Part shown: positions 59,764 to 64,000 of the stretch, piece after piece
How the letters are laid out: each line of letters begins with the position of its first letter
Position numbering within the stretch: position 1 is the first letter of the stretch
Assembly (NCBI RefSeq): GCF_018389385.1
Contig: NZ_CP062698.1
Coordinates: forward strand, 2,669,501 to 2,733,500
Length of the DNA: 64,000 bases
Direction of reading: 5' to 3'
DNA from: Anthocerotibacter panamensis C109
GTDB lineage: Bacteria > Cyanobacteriota > Cyanobacteriia > Gloeobacterales > Anthocerotibacteraceae
The notes under the pieces: model-generated
Database searches by the model: none
What the model saw: only the letters and a program-made list of their open reading frames with translations
What the model was told of the DNA's origin: nothing
Program-made: the position numbers and the translations under genes

Positions 59764-61062
59764 TTAAACAATCACAGATTGCCACTCCAGCCGGTCTAGG
59801 GTCTGGGCGCGGGAGAGGGCACGTTCAAAGGAGTCCAGATCGGGGGTGATGCGCAGGGGTTGCCCCACATGGCTCTGGATGGCTTCGAGGGTCTTAAGCC
59901 CGTTGCCGGTGATGTAGACCACCGTCACAGCGTCGGGGTCGATGTGCCCACGGCTGGCAAGTTCTTGGAGGGTGGCAATGGTTGTGCCTCCCGCCGTTTC
60001 GGTGAAAATGCCTTCCGTCTGAGCCAACAGCTTCATCGCGTCAAGGATCTGCTCGTCTGTGACTGAGAGGATCTGTCCTCCGGTTTTGCGGGCGATGTCC
60101 AAGGCGTAGATGCCGTCTGCCGGGTTGCCAATAGCTAGAGACTTGGCAATGGTGTTGGGCTTGACGGGTTTGACATACGTGGCTCCTTCGTTAAAAGCCT
60201 GGGCCACCGGAGAACAGCCCAAAGCTTGTGCCCCGTTGAAGCGGATGGGCTGGTCTTCGACCAAGCCGACCTTGACGAACTCCTGAAACCCTTTATAGAG
60301 CTTGCCGTAAAGAGAACCGGAGGCGATGGGGGCCACCACATGGTCCGGGAGCCGCCAGCCCAATTGTTCAGCGACTTCGTAGGCCAGGGTTTTGGAGCCC
60401 TCGGAGTAGTAGGGGCGCAGGTTGATGTTGACAAAACCCCAGCCATAACGGTCAGCCACTTCGGAGGCAAGACGATTGACCTGATCGTAGTTGCCCTCGA
60501 CGGCCATCACCTGCGGGCCATAGACCAAGGTGCCCAGAACCTTCCCCAACTCCAGGTCGGCGGGGATAAATACGTAGCATTCCATCCCCATGTGGGCAGC
60601 GATGGCGGCGGTGGAATTAGCGAGGTTGCCGGTACTGGCACAAGCGACGGTACTATAGCCCAGTTCTCGGGCACGGGTCAAAGCCACGGAGACCACCCGG
60701 TCCTTGAAAGACAGGGTGGGCATATTTACAGCATCGTTTTTGATATAGAGCTGATTGAGCCCCAGGCGGCGACCCAGGCGCTCAGCTTTGATGAGCGGCG
60801 TCATTCCGGTCCCCACATCTACAGGGTTGGCAGAGGTGACCGGCAAAAAGGCACGGTAGCGCCAGATAGAGTGCGGCCCTTCCTGGATACTCTGGCGGCT
60901 GGTTACCTGTTTAATGGCTTCGTAGTCGTAGCGGACTTCGAGCGGACCAAAGCAGAATTCGCAGACATGAATAGCCAGGGCATCGTATTCGGACCCGCAC
61001 TCGCGGCAACGCAGGCCCGAAAAGGTGGTAAGCGAATCAGATAACAGGGCGGTCTGGCTCAT
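59764..61062 (-). CDS. thrC: Threonine synthase
   Basis: 432 residues from ATG 61062 (MSQTALLSDS); the frame above it is short and unlikely. The N-terminal zinc ribbon is LRCRECGSEYDALAIHVCEF (with CEFC). The PLP lysine motif is NMPTLSFKDRVVSVALTRAR, the phosphate loop region CASTGNLANSTAAIAAHMG, and the product end AGGTTIATLQELASRG. It converts O-phosphohomoserine to threonine. It leads a small operon with the MoaD-like carrier. A hairpin lies just upstream of the gene (61120-61146). Confidence 0.93.
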   Translation of the reverse strand: MSQTALLSDSLTTFSGLRCRECGSEYDALAIHVCEFCFGPLEVRYDYEAIKQVTSRQSIQEGPHSIWRYRAFLPVTSANPVDVGTGMTPLIKAERLGRRLGLNQLYIKNDAVNMPTLSFKDRVVSVALTRARELGYSTVACASTGNLANSTAAIAAHMGMECYVFIPADLELGKVLGTLVYGPQVMAVEGNYDQVNRLASEVADRYGWGFVNINLRPYYSEGSKTLAYEVAEQLGWRLPDHVVAPIASGSLYGKLYKGFQEFVKVGLVEDQPIRFNGAQALGCSPVAQAFNEGATYVKPVKPNTIAKSLAIGNPADGIYALDIARKTGGQILSVTDEQILDAMKLLAQTEGIFTETAGGTTIATLQELASRGHIDPDAVTVVYITGNGLKTLEAIQSHVGQPLRITPDLDSFERALSRAQTLDRLEWQSVIV

Positions 61063-61119
61063 GGGTGGGTTAAATCTAGGTTTGCAGAACCATACCATGA
61101 AGTGTCAACCCTTTCCAAA

Positions 61120-61146
61120 TATACCCGACAAAAAAAGTTGGGTATA
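61120..61146 (-). terminator. Hairpin between the DUF62 gene and thrC
   Basis: TATACCCGAC (61120-61129) and GTTGGGTATA (61137-61146) pair over ten bases with a G-T, closing a loop of seven A on the + strand (seven T in the minus-strand transcript). It follows the DUF62 stop on the minus strand and precedes thrC, so it may be a terminator or an attenuator. No terminal T-run is present. Confidence 0.45.
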
Positions 61147-61156
61147 GAGCGTCTCC

Positions 61157-61942
61157 CTAAAGGCTCCAGCTTACTGTTTGGTTGATGCGGGGGCGGTTGA
61201 AGCGCTCCCAGGCGCTCCCGCCGCGCAGGAAAAGCTCCATCCAGAGCACCTTTGTCCCACGGTGAGACCAGCCGGAACTACCAGGAGCAAAGGCGAGGGT
61301 ACCTTCCGGGACTTTAAAACTGCCATCGGAATAGACCGCGTCGCTGACCGTGTCTCCCACCCGGAGGACTACCCGCGTTTGGGGGGGGAGGGCGACAGCG
61401 GTGGCGGGAATGGTTGTCTTAAGGTTGCCGTAGCCGTCAATCCAAGCCACCCGGTTCGGCGGCACATCGGGGATCACCTCGGGTTCTAAGGCCGCCCCCA
61501 ACAAACTAAAATCCCCTTGCGCCAAAGACGCCACCGCAGGCGGAAAGATATCCCGCGACCGGAACTGCGACCCGCCCCGAGCCACACTCACGCCATACAT
61601 CGCTCCTGCATGTTCTTTGATAAACGACAGGCTATAACCGGAATTCACCCCGATGACGAGCACGCCATTGGGCAGGCGAGCATAGGTCAGCCGCTCACCC
61701 TCGTTGTCCCAGCGGGCGTCGAGGTCATCCTGACGTGGGGCGCAGTTGTGGTAGATGACCCGGTTGGTCGGACCCCGGTTCAGGCCCAGTTGTGCAATCC
61801 AAAAGCCCGTAGCCAGGGTGCTAAACGGGGGCACCGAGACCCAACTCACCCGCGCCCCAGGCAGCGCCACCAAAAGTTGTTGGGTCACTTCGGCAAAAGC
61901 CGGGTCCCCTGTTCCATAGTCTGCAATCAGATGAATTAACAT
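61157..61942 (-). CDS. DUF62 SAM hydroxide adenosyltransferase-like protein
   Basis: 261 residues. It resembles the SAM-hydroxide adenosyltransferase/halogenase fold: N-terminal LIHLIADYGTGDPAFAEVTQ (the usual TDYG..D loop), QFRSRDIFPPAVASLAQGD (the FxGRDxFxPAA motif) and VAWIDGYGNLKTTI (the IDxFGNLxTN motif). Family members split SAM to adenosine and methionine with water or hydroxide. Substitutions in the motifs mean activity is not certain. Cytoplasmic. Confidence 0.8.
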   Translation of the reverse strand: MLIHLIADYGTGDPAFAEVTQQLLVALPGARVSWVSVPPFSTLATGFWIAQLGLNRGPTNRVIYHNCAPRQDDLDARWDNEGERLTYARLPNGVLVIGVNSGYSLSFIKEHAGAMYGVSVARGGSQFRSRDIFPPAVASLAQGDFSLLGAALEPEVIPDVPPNRVAWIDGYGNLKTTIPATAVALPPQTRVVLRVGDTVSDAVYSDGSFKVPEGTLAFAPGSSGWSHRGTKVLWMELFLRGGSAWERFNRPRINQTVSWSL

Positions 61943-61969
61943 GGCCTGGTGCTAGGATTTAGGGCAATT

Positions 61970-62950
61970 CTAGCGCCCCCCAGCGGTCTCAGGTCCTTGG
62001 GGAGTATGACGTAGGGTCCCATTATCTTTTTTGCGCAGGGAGGGGGCTGCCCCGGTGAGGCTGCGGAAGTAAAAAAGACCCGCTGTCCCGAGAAACAGGA
62101 CATAGCCCGCCGCCTGAGCGACATAGAGCCGCTGCGTATAGCCAAACAGTGCACTGAACAAGGCTCCAGGAAAGCGCTCCTCCGGCAGGACCCGCGTCGC
62201 ATCCCAGACCATCGGGCCGAGAATACACGAAGGATGGCGGGCAAAACGTTCATAAAAGAAACAAAGCGCCTCGGATTGCCGATTCATCCCAGCCAAAATC
62301 TGGAATGCCTGATCAAAGCGACCAAAGGCGGTAATCACCAGCCCAGAGACCACCAACAACAGCAAGACCCCCATCGTCTGGAAAAACAGGCGGATATTGA
62401 GCTTCACGCCCCAGCGAAAGAGCAGGACCGCGATGCCCGCCGCGACCACAAGCCCGCCTAGCGCGCCCAACGCCGGCACCAAACCCTGCTGGAACTTCGC
62501 CACGATAAAGAGGACCGTCTCGAAGCCCTCGCGCAGGACCGCAAAGAGGATGAGCCCGAACACCCCCCAACCCGCGCGGGAATTCTGGTGCAAAAGCGTA
62601 CCTACCGCTCCTTCCACCTGTCCTTTCAAAAACCGCGCTTGCCGGGTCATCCAGATCAGCATCCAACTGAGCATCGCGATGGCAAGGACACTGAAAACTC
62701 CTTCCAACATAGGCTCCAGCACCGCGCCATACTGCCCTAGACTCCCTACTTCCCGCAAGAGCCAGCCAAACCCCAACCCGACCAGAACACTCCCCGCCAA
62801 ACCCGACCCGACCCCGGCTAAGACCCAGGGATTGAGGTCGCTGCGTTGGGCTTTTTTGAGGCAGGCGAGGACAATTCCCACGACCAAAGCGGCTTCGACC
62901 CCTTCGCGCAGGGTGATGACAAACGTAGGCAGGGCAGTACTAAAGTCCAT
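61970..62950 (-). CDS. FTR1/EfeU-family iron permease
   Basis: 326 residues, about seven membrane helices. The two iron-binding RExxE motifs are present: TLREGVEAALVVG near the N-terminus and VLREGFETVLFIV near residue 145. It imports iron across the inner membrane, as EfeU does. It is 23 bp downstream of a lipoprotein gene on the same strand. No EfeB peroxidase is nearby. Confidence 0.93.
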   Translation of the reverse strand: MDFSTALPTFVITLREGVEAALVVGIVLACLKKAQRSDLNPWVLAGVGSGLAGSVLVGLGFGWLLREVGSLGQYGAVLEPMLEGVFSVLAIAMLSWMLIWMTRQARFLKGQVEGAVGTLLHQNSRAGWGVFGLILFAVLREGFETVLFIVAKFQQGLVPALGALGGLVVAAGIAVLLFRWGVKLNIRLFFQTMGVLLLLVVSGLVITAFGRFDQAFQILAGMNRQSEALCFFYERFARHPSCILGPMVWDATRVLPEERFPGALFSALFGYTQRLYVAQAAGYVLFLGTAGLFYFRSLTGAAPSLRKKDNGTLRHTPQGPETAGGR

Positions 62951-62973
62951 GGTTCTCAGGCAATAGGGTGGTC

Positions 62974-63927
62974 TCAGGAAATGCGTTCAATGGATTGGAT
63001 AGCGCTGAGGACTTCCTCGGTGCTGAGGATAGGCGCGGCGGGCGCGATGGCTTTCGGCCAAGCTTGACGCAGCTTTTTGAGGCTAGCGCTGATGGTTTGG
63101 TGGGCATCCGGTTGGGTCTTAGCCAGTTGTGGGGCAATCTGCTGGAAAAGCTGGTCGGCGTAGCGCACAAAGCCCCGAGAATCCTGGTACTCAATGACAG
63201 CAGCGATTTTGCCCTGGGCAATAGAGGCTCGATACTCGGTCCCCGCAGCGTCGAGTAACCCGTCAATCACCTGGAGGACAAAAGCCGGAGACTGGCGCTG
63301 GCGGGCGGGGAGCCCTTGGATCGCCCCATCGATGGCGGTCATCGCCTCGGTATAGGTACGCGCAATCTTGGGGCTGTTGGGGTTGGCCTTGATCAAGTCT
63401 TGGAGCGCGATGAGCACGCTCTTAAACTCTTTAACCTGACGCTCGGTGAGCTGTTCTTCGAGGTCCACATAGATTTCTTCGACAGGATGCCCGATATGCG
63501 GGATAGCCTGGGCTGGCTGCTTGAGGTCGAGCAATTCTTGGGCGACGAGTAGGTGTCCCTTCATCAGCCCCAACTTAATCAGATAGTCGATATCTCGGGC
63601 TTCACCCGTGAGGACCACATCTTCTATAGTCACCATGGACTTGACCTGATCAAACTGCGGCTGGGTTAGCACGTTCTTGCTGACCAACTCCTCGGGACTC
63701 GCGTAGGGGCGGCTGGCCTGAATCTGGTTGGAGAGTCCTGGTACCCCTACCGCTGCCTCGATCTTATCCAACTGGGAGAGAATGGCAGTATTGATATTGA
63801 TCGCAGCTCCCTTATGGCTCATAGCCGTAGGCACAAGAGACGTCTGAGCCGCAGGGGCACCACAGGCCGTGAGCAAAGCAAAGGTTCCAGCCAGGGCTAT
63901 GCTGGCTAGAGTACGGGATTGAGACAT
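62974..63927 (-). CDS. Helix-hairpin-helix lipoprotein partnered with FTR1
   Basis: 317 residues from ATG 63927 (GGGAG upstream). Lipobox ALAGTFALLTACGAPAA. Residues ~40-105 contain a ComEA-like HhH segment (AININTAILSQLDKIEAAVG ... YASPEELVSKNVLTQPQFDQ). The rest is helical (EEIYVDLEEQLTERQVKEFK, GLLDAAGTEYRASIAQGKIA), resembling EfeO/imelysin-like helical domains in layout. With FTR1 downstream it probably acts as the periplasmic iron-handling partner. The HhH-plus-EfeO arrangement is my reading, not a recognised named family. Confidence 0.7.
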   Translation of the reverse strand: MSQSRTLASIALAGTFALLTACGAPAAQTSLVPTAMSHKGAAININTAILSQLDKIEAAVGVPGLSNQIQASRPYASPEELVSKNVLTQPQFDQVKSMVTIEDVVLTGEARDIDYLIKLGLMKGHLLVAQELLDLKQPAQAIPHIGHPVEEIYVDLEEQLTERQVKEFKSVLIALQDLIKANPNSPKIARTYTEAMTAIDGAIQGLPARQRQSPAFVLQVIDGLLDAAGTEYRASIAQGKIAAVIEYQDSRGFVRYADQLFQQIAPQLAKTQPDAHQTISASLKKLRQAWPKAIAPAAPILSTEEVLSAIQSIERIS

Positions 63928-64000
63928 CTGTGAAACTCCCGAGCCAGCACCCCGCCACAGCCAGAGCACCAGCTTCTTGCAAAAATTTTTAACTAAATAG

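Noticed and set aside
60226-61044. 272-residue open frame antisense to thrC
   Set aside because: thrC is complete with PLP and zinc motifs; the antisense product has no motif.

Overview
The window looks like a cyanobacterial chromosome. Evidence: a CrtD-type carotenoid desaturase, a MoaD-like carrier next to a zinc-ribbon threonine synthase, a RibBA fusion, Uma2 and DUF2887 families, and TauE, FTR1 and TonB-receptor genes. The ferrochelatase is short and lacks the C-terminal membrane (CAB) extension usual in cyanobacteria, and a rubrerythrin-like two-half diiron protein is present, so an early-branching lineage such as Gloeobacterales is possible. That placement is inference. Core genes are GC-rich; several accessory blocks are visibly AT-richer.

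Layout. 1-1221: end of a sulfotransferase gene and a tRNA-Met. 1308-10232: an accessory island that reads as an integron cassette array without an integrase in the window. Seven attC-like sites all point the same way. They separate a split DUF4157 (eCIS-type) effector and its partner, a three-gene dehydrogenase/AraC cassette, an apparently gene-less cassette, a Uma2 cassette, a cassette broken by an ISKra4-type transposase remnant, and an unrecognised two-gene cassette whose second protein carries a PD-(D/E)XK-like nuclease signature. 10409-19196: asparaginase, a small unknown protein, metH, an exported protein and a tldD/pmbA protease pair.

19291-23857: a second accessory island, a polymorphic-toxin locus. 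One complete toxin with a pretoxin segment and an RNase A-like C-terminus plus immunity gene is followed by displaced C-terminal toxin modules, each beginning with a copy of the same pretoxin sequence and (except the last stub) followed by an immunity gene. Near-identical 83-bp direct repeats flank the island, and the left one is fused to a scrap of the neighbouring hydrolase gene.

23853-36260 is core: hydrolase, HAD phosphatase, TonB-dependent receptor, ribBA, a small iron-sulfur/MBL/EVE cluster, hemH and pcrA. 36474-37962 is a decay zone: an antitoxin with an amber codon, an intact PIN toxin, two IS remnants and a tRNA-Ser. 38000-63927 is mostly core: a CPA2 antiporter, GNATs, an ABC exporter, the rubrerythrin-like protein, a TrmH methyltransferase, RNase Z, a TIGR03960-type radical SAM protein, a second Uma2, a YhcC-like radical SAM protein, an NHL protein, a TauE transporter, crtD, a Tat-exported formate-dehydrogenase-like protein lacking the usual catalytic cysteines, MoaD/thrC, a DUF62 protein, and an FTR1 permease with a lipoprotein.

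The strongest candidates for something new are the two-gene nuclease cassette (8974-10115), the orphan toxin module with a histidine-rich C-terminus (21293-22546), the cassette-borne eCIS effector split by an amber codon, and the degenerate formate-dehydrogenase-like protein. All function calls are from reading translations by eye; no database search was run.
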